Of a DNA stretch of 64,000 bases, positions 1 to 8,626 are shown in pieces (within the stretch, counting starts at the first letter, position 1; each line of letters begins with the position of its first letter). The position numbers were made by a program, and so were the translations under genes. The notes beneath the pieces were generated by a model. That model did not search any database. It was not told where the DNA came from and saw nothing but the letters and a program-made list of their open reading frames with translations. The stretch is from assembly GCA_963728285.1 (NCBI GenBank), contig CAVSJR010000005.1, positions 124,001 through 188,000 of the forward strand, written 5' to 3'. This DNA comes from CAVSJR01 sp963728285. Its GTDB lineage: Bacteria > Actinomycetota > UBA4738 > HRBIN12.

Positions 1-960
1 CGCGACGTCGACAAGGTGTTCGTGATCGCCTGCGGCACGGCGTTCCACGCCGGCCTCGTCGCGAAGTACGCGATCGAGCACTGGACGCGGCTGCCGGTGG
101 AGATCGAGATCGCATCGGAGTTCCGCTATCGCGATCCCGTGCTCGATCCCGGGACGCTCACCCTCGCCGTCTCGCAGTCGGGGGAGACCATCGACACGCT
201 GGAGGCGGCGCGGCACGCGAAGCGGCAGGGCTCGCGCGTCGTCGCCATCACCAACACGGTCGGCTCGTCGATCTCGCGCGAGGCCGACGGCGTCCTCTAT
301 ACCCACGCGGGTCCGGAGATCGGCGTGGCCGCGACGAAGACCTTCTCCACCCAGATGGTGGCGCTGCATCTCACCGCGCTCTATCTGGCGCAGGTGCGCG
401 GCACGAAGTTCCCCGAGGAGATCACCGAGGAGGTCGCGCGCATGCAGGCCCTCCCCGAGCAGGTGGAGGCGGCGCTCGGCCTGGACGCCCAGGTTCGCGA
501 GCTCGCGGCGCGCTACGCGGCCGCGAACGACGTCTTGTTCATCGGCCGTCACACGGGCTACCCCGCGGCGCTGGAGGGCGCGCTCAAGCTCAAGGAGATC
601 ACCTACATCCACGCGGAGGGCTGTGCGGCGGGCGAGCTGAAGCACGGGCCCATCGCGCTGATCGAGCCCGGCTTCCCGGTCGTCGCGATCGCGACGGCAT
701 GCCACGTCTATCCGAAGATGCTCTCCAACATCCAGGAGGTGCGGGCCCGCGGGGCCGAGGTCATCGCGGTCGCGTCCGAGGACGACGCGGAGATCGATTC
801 GCTCGCGCAGCACGTGCTGCGCGTGCCGACGACGGGCGAGCTCTTCTCGCCGGTGGTCGTGTCGGTCCCCCTCCAGCTGTTCGCGTACCACGTCGCGAGG
901 GCGCGCGGCTGTAACGTCGACCAGCCGAGGAACCTGGCCAAGAGCGTCACGGTTGAGTGA
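1..960 (+). CDS. glmS: Glutamine--fructose-6-phosphate aminotransferase, C-terminal part (5' end outside window)
   Basis: Makes glucosamine-6-phosphate from fructose-6-phosphate and glutamine, the first step towards UDP-GlcNAc. The frame is open from base 1, so only the isomerase half is present (about 319 residues) and the N-terminal glutaminase domain lies upstream of the window. Two SIS domains are visible: the first opens with IACGTAFHAG and has SQSGETIDTL, the second has FIGRHTGYPAALEGALKLKE followed by HAEGCAAGELKHGP. The protein ends DQPRNLAKSVTVE, the conserved GlmS C-terminus that carries part of the active site. Frame intact. It is followed 37 bp later by acpS, the usual actinobacterial order. 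Very sure. Confidence 0.97.
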   Translation, partial: RDVDKVFVIACGTAFHAGLVAKYAIEHWTRLPVEIEIASEFRYRDPVLDPGTLTLAVSQSGETIDTLEAARHAKRQGSRVVAITNTVGSSISREADGVLYTHAGPEIGVAATKTFSTQMVALHLTALYLAQVRGTKFPEEITEEVARMQALPEQVEAALGLDAQVRELAARYAAANDVLFIGRHTGYPAALEGALKLKEITYIHAEGCAAGELKHGPIALIEPGFPVVAIATACHVYPKMLSNIQEVRARGAEVIAVASEDDAEIDSLAQHVLRVPTTGELFSPVVVSVPLQLFAYHVARARGCNVDQPRNLAKSVTVE

Positions 961-985
961 CGCGCGAGGCACGTTCCGCCGCGGC

Positions 986-991
986 TAGTCT
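986..991 (+). promoter_or_regulatory. Putative -10 of a leaderless acpS transcript
   Basis: TAGTCT lies exactly six bases before the GTG start of acpS, which would place the transcription start on the start codon. No Shine-Dalgarno sequence is visible in between. The same TANNNT-N6-start layout recurs in the window (rimI, pcrA and others). Inference from sequence only. Confidence 0.5.
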
Positions 992-997
992 GTCCCC

Positions 998-1372
998 GTG
1001 AACGTCCTCGGCCTGGGGGTCGACATCTGCGAGATCGAGAGGATGGAGCGGGCGCTCGCCCGGCACCCCACGCTGGCGCGACGCGTCTTCACCGAGGAGG
1101 AGCGCGCGTACTGCGATACCCGCGCGCGTCCGGCCGAGAGCTACGCGGGCCGCTTCGCCGCCCGCGAGGCCGCGATCAAGGCGCTCGGCGGCTACCGGGG
1201 CAGGCGCTGGCAGGACATCAGCGTGAGCCGGCAGCCGAGCGGCGCCCCGGGCATCGTGCTCGCCGGCAACGCCCGGTCCAGGGCCGAGGCGCTCGGCGTC
1301 GACCGACTCCTCGTCACGTTCACCCACGAGCGGACCAGCGCCATCGCGTTCTGTATGGCGGTGGGCTCGTGA
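998..1372 (+). CDS. acpS: Holo-[acyl-carrier-protein] synthase
   Basis: Transfers the 4'-phosphopantetheine arm from CoA to apo-acyl carrier protein, activating fatty-acid synthesis. The 124-residue length is normal. The family signatures are present: LGVDICEIERM near the N-terminus (Mg-binding Asp) and FAAREAAIKALGG near residue 50 (catalytic/metal-binding Glu and Lys), then VTFTHERTSAIAFCMA at the C-terminus. The GTG start is set by the -10 hexamer six bases upstream and by the conserved N-terminus. The TGA overlaps the GTG of nnr by four bases, so the two are probably cotranscribed. Confidence 0.95.
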   Translation: MNVLGLGVDICEIERMERALARHPTLARRVFTEEERAYCDTRARPAESYAGRFAAREAAIKALGGYRGRRWQDISVSRQPSGAPGIVLAGNARSRAEALGVDRLLVTFTHERTSAIAFCMAVGS

Positions 1373-2932
1373 GGCCGATCCTCACGCCGGCGGAGGCCGT
1401 CGGAGCTCGATCGCGCGGCGCAGGCGAGGGGGATCGCGGCGGCCGACCTCATGGAGCGGGCCGGCGAGGCGGTCGCCCGGGCGGCCGAGGACCTGGCCGG
1501 CGGCGCCTACGGTCGGCGGGCCGTCGTCGTGTGCGGCAAGGGCAACAACGGCGGCGACGGCTTCGTCGCCGCGCGCCGGCTCGCTCGCCGGGGCATGCGA
1601 GTCGACGTGCTGACCCTGGAGCCGGTCGACGACCTTCGCGAGCCGGCCGCGACGAACGCGCGTCGCATGCGCGAGGTCGACGCCCGCGTGCTGAGCTTCT
1701 CGCCCGCCGCGGCCGGCCGGGCGCTCGAGCGCGCCGACGTCGCGATCGACGCCATCTTCGGGACCGGCTTCCGCGGAACCCCGGAGGACGCGTTCGCCGA
1801 GGCGATCGACGCGCTGAACGAGGCGGGCGCCATGGTGGTCGCCGTCGACATCCCCTCGGGGGTGAACGGCGAGACGGGGTCGGTGGAGGGCGAGGCCGTG
1901 TGGGCCGAGGCGACGGTCGCGCTCGGTGCGGAGAAGGTCGGGACGGTGCTCCCGCCGGGAGCGGAGCGGGCCGGGTTCGTCGAGGTGGCCGACATCGGCT
2001 ATCCCGGCGACCTGATCCACGCCGACATCGCGCTCGTGGAGTCGGTCGACGTCGCGACCCGGCTGCCGGCCCGCGAGCTCGACACCCACAAGCGCGCGAC
2101 CGGGGTCGTGCTCGTGGTGGGCGGATCGCGCGAGATGACGGGAGCGATGCGGCTCGTGGGCACCGCCGCGTACCGCATCGGGGCCGGCCTCGTCACGATC
2201 GCCGTGCCGAGGGACGTCGCCGTCGTCGTGCAGCAGGGCCTCGCCGAGGCGACGTACCTTCCGCTTCCCGAGACCGCCGCGGGCGGCGTGGCGCGCGATG
2301 CGCTCGGCGAGCTGCTGGAGGCGGCCTCGAGGGTGGATGCCGTCGCCCTCGGGCCCGGCATGGGGCGGGCCGACGAGACCGCGGAGCTGGTCCGGGCGTT
2401 CGTTCGCGAGTCCCCGGCCCCGATGATCATCGACGCGGACGCGCTGAACGCGTTCGAGGCGCGCGCCGGCGAGCTCTCGGAGCGCCGGTCCGACGCGGTC
2501 CTGACGCCGCACGCGGGCGAGTTCTCGCGCCTCTCGGGCGCGAGCGTCCGCGAGGTCTCCTCGGATCGCGTCGGGCACGTCCGCGAGCTCGCGGCGTCGA
2601 CCGGCGCCGTCGTGCTGCTCAAGGGCAGCCGAACGGTGATCGCGATCGCCGGACGGCTTCGTGCGCGATCAACGCCACGGGGACCTCCGTGCTGGCCACC
2701 GCGGGCTCCGGCGACGTGCTGACGGGCACGATCGGCGGGCCTCGTCGCGCGCGGGCTCGAGCCGGCGGACGCGGCGAGCGCCGGAGCGTTCCTGCACGGC
2801 GTCGCCGGGCATCTCGCCGGCAGGGCCACCGGGGACGGGACGATGGCGGGCGACATCGCGGCCCGGCTCCCCGAGGCCGTCCGGGAGGTCCTCGAGCCCG
2901 CAGGGGTCGGCTCGAGATGGCGGGAGACGTGA
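1369..2932 (+). CDS. nnr: Bifunctional NAD(P)HX epimerase/dehydratase, frameshifted in this sequence
   Basis: Repairs hydrated NAD(P)H: the N-terminal YjeF domain epimerises NAD(P)HX and the C-terminal ribokinase-like domain dehydrates it. The start GTG gives MRPILTPAEAV; an extra G near 1397 shifts the frame to ELDRAAQARGIAAADLMERA. The epimerase motif CGKGNNGGDGFVAARRL is at 1530-1575, and the dehydratase part has DADALNAFEARAGELS, LTPHAGEFSRLSG and KGSRTVIA. Further frame changes near 2670 and 2740 flank ATGTSVLATAGSGDVLTGTI, the catalytic GSGD site, before the end SRWRET. The reading frame is otherwise complete, so I treat the breaks as sequence errors. The last 16 bases overlap alr. Confidence 0.88.
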
Positions 2933-4061
2933 CCCGGTACCGCCCGACCGTCGTCGAGGTGGACCTCGAGGCGATCCGCCACAACGTGCGGGCGCTGAAG
3001 CCGGCCTCGGCGGAGCTCATGGCGGTGGTGAAGGGAAACGCGTACGGGCACGGCGACGTCGGCGTCGCTCGCGCCGCACTTGAGGCCGGCGCGTCCTGGC
3101 TCGGGGTCGCCCTGGTCGAGGAGGGGATCCGGCTGCGGGATGCCGGGATCGATGCGGCGATCCTTGTGTTGTCGGAGTTCCCGCCGGGGAGCGAGCGCGA
3201 CGCCATCGCCGTGGGGCTCACCCCCACCGTCTGCACGCGAGGAGGGCGTCGACGCGGTCGCCGCCGCCGCGAGCGCGCTGGGGCGGCGCGTCTCCGTCCA
3301 CGTGAAGGTCGACACCGGCATGCATCGCGCGGGCGCGTACCCGCCGGAGTCCGCCGGGCCGCTCGCTCGGCGCGCGTCGGACGCCGGGCTCGCGGTCGAG
3401 GGCCTGTGGACGCACTTCGCGAGGGCCGAGGACGACGAGGCGACCACGCGCGAGCAGCTCTCGATCGCTTCACCGGGCCGCCTCGATGATCGATCGCCCC
3501 CGCTACCTTCACGCCGCGAACAGCGCCGCGACCATCCTCTATCCGGAGGCGCATCTGGATCTCGTCCGGACGGGCATCGCCTGCTACGGGCTGGAGCCGG
3601 CTCCGGGCATCGGCGGCACGCTCGGGCTGCGGCCGGCGCTCTCGTGGCGGTCGGCGGTGACGGCCGTGAGGCGGCTGCCCGCCGGGGAGGCCATCTCCTA
3701 CGGCCATCGCTATCGGCTGTCGCGGGACGCAAGCATCGCGACCGTGCCGGTGGGCTACGACGACGGCTACGCCCGCGCGCTCTCGCCCGGCGCGGAGGTG
3801 CTGATCCGCGGCCGGCGACGGCCCGTCGCCGGCAACGTCACGATGGATCATCTGATGGTCGACTGCGGCGACGACGAGGTCGCCGCCGGCGACGAGGTGG
3901 TCCTCCTCGGCCGCCAGGGCGGCGAGGCGATCACGGCGGACGAGCTCGCGGGGCTCATGGGGACGATCTCCTACGAGGTCGTCACGACGATCGGGGCGCG
4001 CGTCCCGGTGGAGCACGTGAACGAGTCGGCGTCGATGGCGGCCGGCAGGCCCGCGACGTGA
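2917..4061 (+). CDS. alr: Alanine racemase, frameshifted in this sequence
   Basis: PLP-dependent racemase supplying D-alanine for peptidoglycan. The PLP lysine lies in MAVVKGNAYGHGD near residue 36, and the second catalytic base region is GYDDGYARALSPGAEVLI followed by GNVTMDHLMVDCGDDEV. Length about 380 residues is typical. The frame changes near 3236 (one extra base after TVCT) and near 3461-3478 (about two extra bases, then one lost before ASMIDRPRYLHAANSAA). Alr is normally essential and both halves are well conserved, so these are likely errors. The ATG overlaps the 3' end of nnr, and the stop overlaps the GTG of the next gene (GTGA). Confidence 0.9.
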
Positions 4062-4984
4062 TCACGCGCGTGCCGGGCATTCGCGTCGGGCACTGGACCG
4101 ACGCCGAGGGCATCACCGGCTGCTCGGTGGTCCTCGCGCCCGCCGGCACCGTCGGCTCGGGCGAGCAACGCGGCGGCGCGCCGGGGACGCGCGAGACCGA
4201 CCTGCTTCGGCCCGGCACACTCGTCGAGGAGGTGAACGCGGTGCTCCTCACGGGCGGCAGCGCCTTCGGGCTCGCGGCCGCCGACGGCGTGATGCGCTAT
4301 CTCGAGGAACGGGGCATCGGCTTCGAGGTCCCCGGCGTCGCGCGCGTCCCGATCGTTCCCGCCGCCGTGCTGTTCGACCTCGGCGTGGGCGACGCGGCCG
4401 CGAGGCCGGGGCCCGAGGCGGGCTACGAGGCGTGTCTGCACGCGAGCGACGAGCGGGTGAGCGAGGGGAGCGTCGGGGCGGGCACCGGGGCCACCGTGGC
4501 GAAGCTGCACGGTCCCGAGGGGGCCGTGAAGGGGGGGATCGGAACGGCCGCGTCGGAGCGGGACGGCCTGATCGTCGGAGCGCTCATCGCGGTCAATGCG
4601 CTCGGCGAGATCCTCGACGAGGACGGCGAGCTCCTCGCGGCCGCGCGGAGCGGGCCGGGCGACGGCGACTCGGTGTCGGAGCCGTCGGCGCCGAGCCCCG
4701 GCGCGAACAGCGTCATCGGCGTCGTCGCGACGAACGCCAGGCTCTCGAAGGAGCGGGCCAACCTGCTCGCCGCCGCCGCTCACGACGGGATCGAGACGTC
4801 GGTCCGGCCGGCGCATACGATGTGGGACGGCGATGCCATCTTCTCCCTCGCCACCGGCGAGGTGGACGCCCCGCAGGGCTCCGTCGAGGGGCTCGCGGAG
4901 GAAACGGTGGCCGAGGCGATCCGACGGGCGGTACGGCTCGCGGAGGGCCTCGGGGGCGTACCGGCGATCGGGGGAGACGCATGA
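4058..4984 (+). CDS. P1 family peptidase (DmpA/L-aminopeptidase-D-esterase type)
   Basis: An Ntn-type hydrolase of MEROPS family S58, which self-cleaves before a nucleophilic serine and removes N-terminal residues from peptides or amides; the substrate is unknown. Visible signatures: ITRVPGIRVGHWTDAEGITG at the N-terminus, VLLTGGSAFGLAAADGVMRY, GSVGAGTGATVAKL, and the nucleophile region PGANSVIGVVATNARLSKER near residue 210. The 308-residue length fits the shorter bacterial forms. The GTG start overlaps the stop of alr and the stop overlaps the next ATG, so it sits inside a cell-wall/DNA-repair operon. Intact frame. Confidence 0.88.
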   Translation: MITRVPGIRVGHWTDAEGITGCSVVLAPAGTVGSGEQRGGAPGTRETDLLRPGTLVEEVNAVLLTGGSAFGLAAADGVMRYLEERGIGFEVPGVARVPIVPAAVLFDLGVGDAAARPGPEAGYEACLHASDERVSEGSVGAGTGATVAKLHGPEGAVKGGIGTAASERDGLIVGALIAVNALGEILDEDGELLAAARSGPGDGDSVSEPSAPSPGANSVIGVVATNARLSKERANLLAAAAHDGIETSVRPAHTMWDGDAIFSLATGEVDAPQGSVEGLAEETVAEAIRRAVRLAEGLGGVPAIGGDA

Positions 4985-5649
4985 GGACGCTGGAGGACGC
5001 GGCGCGCGAGGCATCGGGATGCACGAGGTGCCGGCTGGCGCAGGGCCGCACGCAGGTGGTGTACGGAGTCGGGAACCCGCACGCCGACCTGATGTTCGTC
5101 GGGGAGGGGCCCGGCTTCTACGAGGACAAGCAGGGGGAGCCGTTCGTGGGCGCGGCGGGGCAGCTGCTCAACCGCATGCTGGGGGAGATCGGGTTCCAGC
5201 GCGAGGACGCCTACATCGCGAACGTCGTGATGTGCCGGCCGCCGGGCAACCGCGATCCCATGCCCGACGAGATCGAGGCGTGCACTCCCTGGCTCATGGA
5301 GAAGCTGGAGCTGATCGACCCCCGGATCGTCGTGACGCTCGGCAACTTCGCCACCCGATTCATCCTCGACACGACGTCGTCGATCAGCCGACTTCGGGGC
5401 CAGCGGTTTCGCTGGCGCGAGCGCACGGTCATCCCGACGTTTCACCCCGCCGCGGTCCTGCACGGGGGCGGCGAGAACTCCCGGCAGATGCAGTCCCTCC
5501 GCGAGGACTTTCGCGAGATCAAGGCCGCACTCGACGAGAAGCGCGAGCCCGCCGCCGTCCCCGGACGAGCCGTCGGCGTGGATCCGGCGGGCAACGTCAT
5601 CCGGCTTCCGGAGGCGGAGTCCTCGTCCGAGCAGCTCGGCCTGTTCTGA
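4981..5649 (+). CDS. Family 4 uracil-DNA glycosylase (Fe-S, UdgA-like)
   Basis: Removes uracil from DNA in base-excision repair. Family 4 features are visible: cysteines C-x2-C in CTRCRLA near residue 14 and a second pair in CRPPGNRDPMPDEIEAC, which together bind a 4Fe-4S cluster; motif 1 GEGPGFYEDKQGEPFVG with the family's Glu; motif 2 TFHPAAVLHG with the His. Length 222 with a short basic/acidic C-terminal tail ending EQLGLF. ATG start overlaps the preceding stop, and the TGA overlaps the ATG of tsaE (TGATG), indicating one transcript. Confidence 0.93.
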   Translation: MRTLEDAAREASGCTRCRLAQGRTQVVYGVGNPHADLMFVGEGPGFYEDKQGEPFVGAAGQLLNRMLGEIGFQREDAYIANVVMCRPPGNRDPMPDEIEACTPWLMEKLELIDPRIVVTLGNFATRFILDTTSSISRLRGQRFRWRERTVIPTFHPAAVLHGGGENSRQMQSLREDFREIKAALDEKREPAAVPGRAVGVDPAGNVIRLPEAESSSEQLGLF

Positions 5650-6140
5650 TGCACCTGGAGCTTCGAACGGTGACGGCCGAGGAGACGCGGGAGGTGGGCG
5701 AGGCGATCGCCGGCCTCCTGCGTCCGGGCGACGCGATCGCCCTCACGGGGGACCTCGGGGCGGGGAAGACCACGCTGGTGCAGGGCGCGGCGCGGGCGCT
5801 CGGCGTGAGGGACCAGGTCGTCTCCCCGACCTTCACGCTCGTTCGGGAGTACGAGGGCCGGATCCCCGTGGCCCACGTCGACGTGTACCGGCTCGAGCGG
5901 ATCCAGGACGTCATCGACCTCGGGCTCGAGGAGCTGCCGGCCGAGCCCGGGGTGCTGTTCGTCGAATGGGGCGACGCCGTCGCCGCGCTCCTCCCCGACG
6001 ACCGGCTGGAGATCGAGCTCACGGGGCCCGACCCGGGGTCCGACGCCCGGCGCATCCGGATCACCCCGAGGGGCTCGTCCTGGCGGGAGCGAGCCGAGCC
6101 CCTCGAGGGAGCCCTGGCTCGCTGGAGCCCCGCGGCGTGA
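5649..6140 (+). CDS. tsaE: tRNA threonylcarbamoyladenosine biosynthesis ATPase TsaE
   Basis: ATPase that drives the TsaB-TsaD cycle making t6A37 in ANN-decoding tRNAs. The P-loop is LTGDLGAGKTTLVQG near residue 36; the following VSPTFTLVREY and HVDVYRLE blocks and LFVEWGD near residue 112 are diagnostic of the family. 163 residues, normal length. The ATG shares one base with the stop of the glycosylase gene. It is followed 19 bp later by tsaB. Intact. Confidence 0.96.
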   Translation: MHLELRTVTAEETREVGEAIAGLLRPGDAIALTGDLGAGKTTLVQGAARALGVRDQVVSPTFTLVREYEGRIPVAHVDVYRLERIQDVIDLGLEELPAEPGVLFVEWGDAVAALLPDDRLEIELTGPDPGSDARRIRITPRGSSWRERAEPLEGALARWSPAA

Positions 6141-6159
6141 GCCATCCCGACGGCGAGCC

Positions 6160-6864
6160 GTGATCGTCCTCGGGATCGAGACCTCGACCCCGCAGACCTC
6201 CGTCGCCCTCGGCGGCGAATCGGGGATCATCGCGTCGGCGGCGCTCAAGGGCCGCGCGCACCAGGAGCAGGTCATCCCCACGCTGCGACAGCTGCTCACG
6301 TGGTCGGGGGCCGAGCTGCCGCAGCTCGCGGGCATCGCGGTCGGCGTCGGGCCGGGGCTGTTCACCGGCCTGCGCGTGGGGGTGCAGACCGCGAAGTCCC
6401 TGGCGCAGGCGCTGCGCATCCCCATCGTCGGCCTGACCTCCCTGGACGTGCTCGCGTTCTCCGTGCGGCACACGTCGCGCCCGGTCGCCGCGGTCATCGA
6501 CGCCAGGCGAGGGGAGGTGTTCTGGGGGGTCTACCGCCCCGTGCCGGGGGGCATGCTCCGGGAGGGCGAGTTCGCGGTGGGCCCCCCGGACCACCTCGTG
6601 GGCGAGCTCACGGCGCTCGCGGAGGACCTCCTGGTCGTCGGCGACGGTGCCATCCTGTATCGCAGGGAGATCGAGGAGATGGGAAGCCAGGTGGAGTTCG
6701 CCTCCCCCATGTGGGCGCATCCGCAGGCCGCGGCGCTGGTCGAGCTCTCGGTCCCCCGATTCGTGCGGGAGGAGCACGACCGGCTCGCCGAGGTGGTCCC
6801 CCTGTACCTGAGGAAGTCGGACGCGGAGATCAACCTCGACAGGGGCCTTCGAACGGGCGAATAA
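6160..6864 (+). CDS. tsaB: tRNA t6A biosynthesis protein TsaB
   Basis: Catalytically inactive ASKHA-fold partner of TsaD in the t6A complex. N-terminus VIVLGIETSTPQTSVALGG; HQEQVIPTLRQLL carries the family His; GIAVGVGPGLFTGLRVGVQ and LTSLDVLAF follow. The 234-residue length is standard. GTG start chosen because it begins the conserved VLGIETS strand; the same start context (GTGATCGTCCTCGG) recurs at tsaD, which shares ancestry. Between tsaE and rimI, as in other actinobacteria. Confidence 0.95.
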   Translation: MIVLGIETSTPQTSVALGGESGIIASAALKGRAHQEQVIPTLRQLLTWSGAELPQLAGIAVGVGPGLFTGLRVGVQTAKSLAQALRIPIVGLTSLDVLAFSVRHTSRPVAAVIDARRGEVFWGVYRPVPGGMLREGEFAVGPPDHLVGELTALAEDLLVVGDGAILYRREIEEMGSQVEFASPMWAHPQAAALVELSVPRFVREEHDRLAEVVPLYLRKSDAEINLDRGLRTGE

Positions 6865-6906
6865 ACCTGGCCTTCCGGCCCTTCCCATCGTCCCAGGTGC
6901 AGACGG

Positions 6907-6912
6907 TAATCT
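6907..6912 (+). promoter_or_regulatory. Putative -10 of a leaderless rimI transcript
   Basis: TAATCT is exactly six bases upstream of the rimI ATG, and no ribosome-binding site is seen between them. This suggests a leaderless mRNA starting at the ATG and an internal promoter between tsaB and rimI. Confidence 0.5.
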
Positions 6913-6918
6913 TGGCTG

Positions 6919-7467
6919 ATGCGGAGATCGATCGGGATCAGCGAGCCGGAGGCGCCGAGGCTCGAGGTGACGCGGATGCGCCGGCGCCACCTTCGCGGCG
7001 TGATGGCCATCGAGCGACAGGTCTATCCACGCCCGTGGAGCCCCAACCTGTTCCTGACGGAGATGATGGAGAGCTCGAATCGCTGCTACCTGGTCGCCCG
7101 CATCGACAGGCAGATCGTCGGATACGGTGGGCTGATCTGCTACGGCGAGGAGGCCCACATCACGAACATCGCGGTCGATCCCGAGCAGCATCGCCACAAG
7201 ATCGGGACGCGCCTGATGTACGAGCTCGTCGTCGGCGGGCTGGAGCTCGGGGCGGAGGCCGTCTCCCTGGAGGTGCGCGTGTCGAACTGGGGGGCGCAAC
7301 GCCTGTACGGCAAGTTCGGCTTCCGGCCGGTCGGGATCCGGAAGAACTACTACCAGGAGATCAACGAGGACGCCCTGATCATGTGGGCCGACGACGTCCG
7401 GACGTCCGAGTACGGCGTGAGGCTCGAGCGCATCGCGGACTCCCTCCCCGAAGGGCTGCGCCCGTGA
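6919..7467 (+). CDS. rimI: Ribosomal-protein-alanine N-acetyltransferase family protein RimI
   Basis: GNAT acetyltransferase; in other bacteria RimI acetylates the N-terminal alanine of ribosomal protein S18, and it is usually encoded with tsaB/tsaD. Motif A is visible as HITNIAVDPEQHRHKIGTRL near residue 95 (acetyl-CoA pyrophosphate-binding region), followed by LEVRVSNWGAQRLYGKFGF and GIRKNYYQEINEDALIM, the canonical RimI ending. 182 residues with a 20-residue N-terminal and a short C-terminal extension. ATG chosen from the upstream -10 hexamer. Ends 151 bp before tsaD; that gap holds a tandem repeat. Confidence 0.93.
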   Translation: MRRSIGISEPEAPRLEVTRMRRRHLRGVMAIERQVYPRPWSPNLFLTEMMESSNRCYLVARIDRQIVGYGGLICYGEEAHITNIAVDPEQHRHKIGTRLMYELVVGGLELGAEAVSLEVRVSNWGAQRLYGKFGFRPVGIRKNYYQEINEDALIMWADDVRTSEYGVRLERIADSLPEGLRP

Positions 7468-7488
7468 CGGCATCCCGCATCCCCCACC

Positions 7489-7612
7489 CGAGGCGAGCTC
7501 CCGTCACGTTTTCCGCGCTCGCGAGGGCACCTCGCTCCATTCACTCGAGGCGAGCTCCCGTCGCGTTTTCCGCGCTCGCGAGGGCACCTCGCTCCATTCA
7601 CTCGAGGCGAGC
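7489..7612 (+). repeat. 57-bp tandem repeat, two full units plus a 9-10 bp stub
   Basis: Units begin at 7489 and 7546 with CGAGGCGAGCTCCCGTC and differ at one base (CACG versus CGCG); a third copy starts at 7603 and is lost after about ten bases, seven bases before the tsaD start. The unit is 19 codons, so it leaves all frames open. It fills nearly the whole rimI-tsaD gap. No coding function is apparent; the repeats could carry an RNA structure or be a simple slippage expansion. Confidence 0.85.
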
Positions 7613-7618
7613 GCTGGG

Positions 7619-8626
7619 GTGATCGTCCTCGGGATCGAAACCTCGTGCGACGAGACGGCCGTCGCGGTAGTGGAGGACGGGCGAACCGTCCGCTCCAATG
7701 TGATCTCGAGCCAGGTCGATCTCCACGGCCGGTTCGGCGGCGTCGTCCCCGAGGTTGCGGCGCGGGCTCATGTCGAGGCGCTCTCTCCGCTGACGCAGCA
7801 GGCCCTCGACGAGGCGGGGGCCTCCTTCGCCGACCTCGACGGGGTGGCGGTGACGGTCGGTCCGGGGCTCGTGGGCGCCCTCCTCGTGGGCATCGCGGCC
7901 GGAAAGTCGCTCGCCCTCGCGACCGGGGCGCCGCTGATCGGCGTGAATCATCTCGAGGGCCACATCTACGCGAACTTCCTCGAGCACGGACCGCCGGAGC
8001 CTCCCTACGTGTGTCTTGTGGTGTCGGGTGGCCATACCATGCTCGTCCACATGCCGGAGGACCATCGCTACGAGGTGCTGGGCCAGACCGTCGACGACGC
8101 GGCGGGGGAGGCGTTCGACAAGATCGCCCGCCTGATCGGCCTCGGCTTCCCGGGTGGGCCGGCGCTCGATCGGCTCGCGAGGGACGGTGACCCGCGGGCC
8201 ATCTCGTTCCCCCGTCCGATGGCGGACTCGGGCAACTTCGACTTCTCCATGTCCGGGCTGAAGACCGCGGTCCTGCGGCACGTGAAGGCGGAGGCGGCGG
8301 CCGGGCGGGAGGTCGTGCCCGCCGATCTCGCCGCGTCGTTTCAGGAGGCGATCGTCGACGTGCAGGTCGACAAGACGATCGAGGCGGCCGAGGCCCTCGG
8401 CGTCTCGACGATCCTGCTCGGCGGCGGAGTCGTCGCGAACACCCGGCTTCGAGACCGCATGCTGGCCGCCGGCGAGGCCGCGGGACGCAGGGTGCTCTTC
8501 CCTTCCCTCGCATTGTGTACCGACAACGCGGCGATGATCGCGTGCGCGGGATCATCGAGGATCGCCCGCGGCGAGCGAACGCCGTGGGACGTCGGCGCCG
8601 AGCCGAACATGAGGCTCGCGTCGTGA
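7619..8626 (+). CDS. tsaD: tRNA N6-adenosine threonylcarbamoyltransferase TsaD
   Basis: Transfers the threonylcarbamoyl group to A37 of tRNA, with TsaB and TsaE. Signature blocks: IVLGIETSCDETAVAVVEDG at the N-terminus, GGVVPEVAARAHVEALSPL, metal-binding VNHLEGHIYANFLEH (His-x3-His) near residue 110, VSGGHTMLV, GFPGGPALDRLA, and FSMSGLKTAV. The 335 residues match the family. GTG start begins the conserved strand. The stop overlaps the GTG of the next gene by four bases, tying the epimerase to this operon. Confidence 0.96.
   Translation: MIVLGIETSCDETAVAVVEDGRTVRSNVISSQVDLHGRFGGVVPEVAARAHVEALSPLTQQALDEAGASFADLDGVAVTVGPGLVGALLVGIAAGKSLALATGAPLIGVNHLEGHIYANFLEHGPPEPPYVCLVVSGGHTMLVHMPEDHRYEVLGQTVDDAAGEAFDKIARLIGLGFPGGPALDRLARDGDPRAISFPRPMADSGNFDFSMSGLKTAVLRHVKAEAAAGREVVPADLAASFQEAIVDVQVDKTIEAAEALGVSTILLGGGVVANTRLRDRMLAAGEAAGRRVLFPSLALCTDNAAMIACAGSSRIARGERTPWDVGAEPNMRLAS

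Noticed and set aside
7489..7612. CRISPR-like or protein-coding reading of the 57-bp repeat
   Set aside because: Direct tandem copies without spacers, so not CRISPR; the minus-strand peptide ASSEWSEVPSRARKT has no start context.
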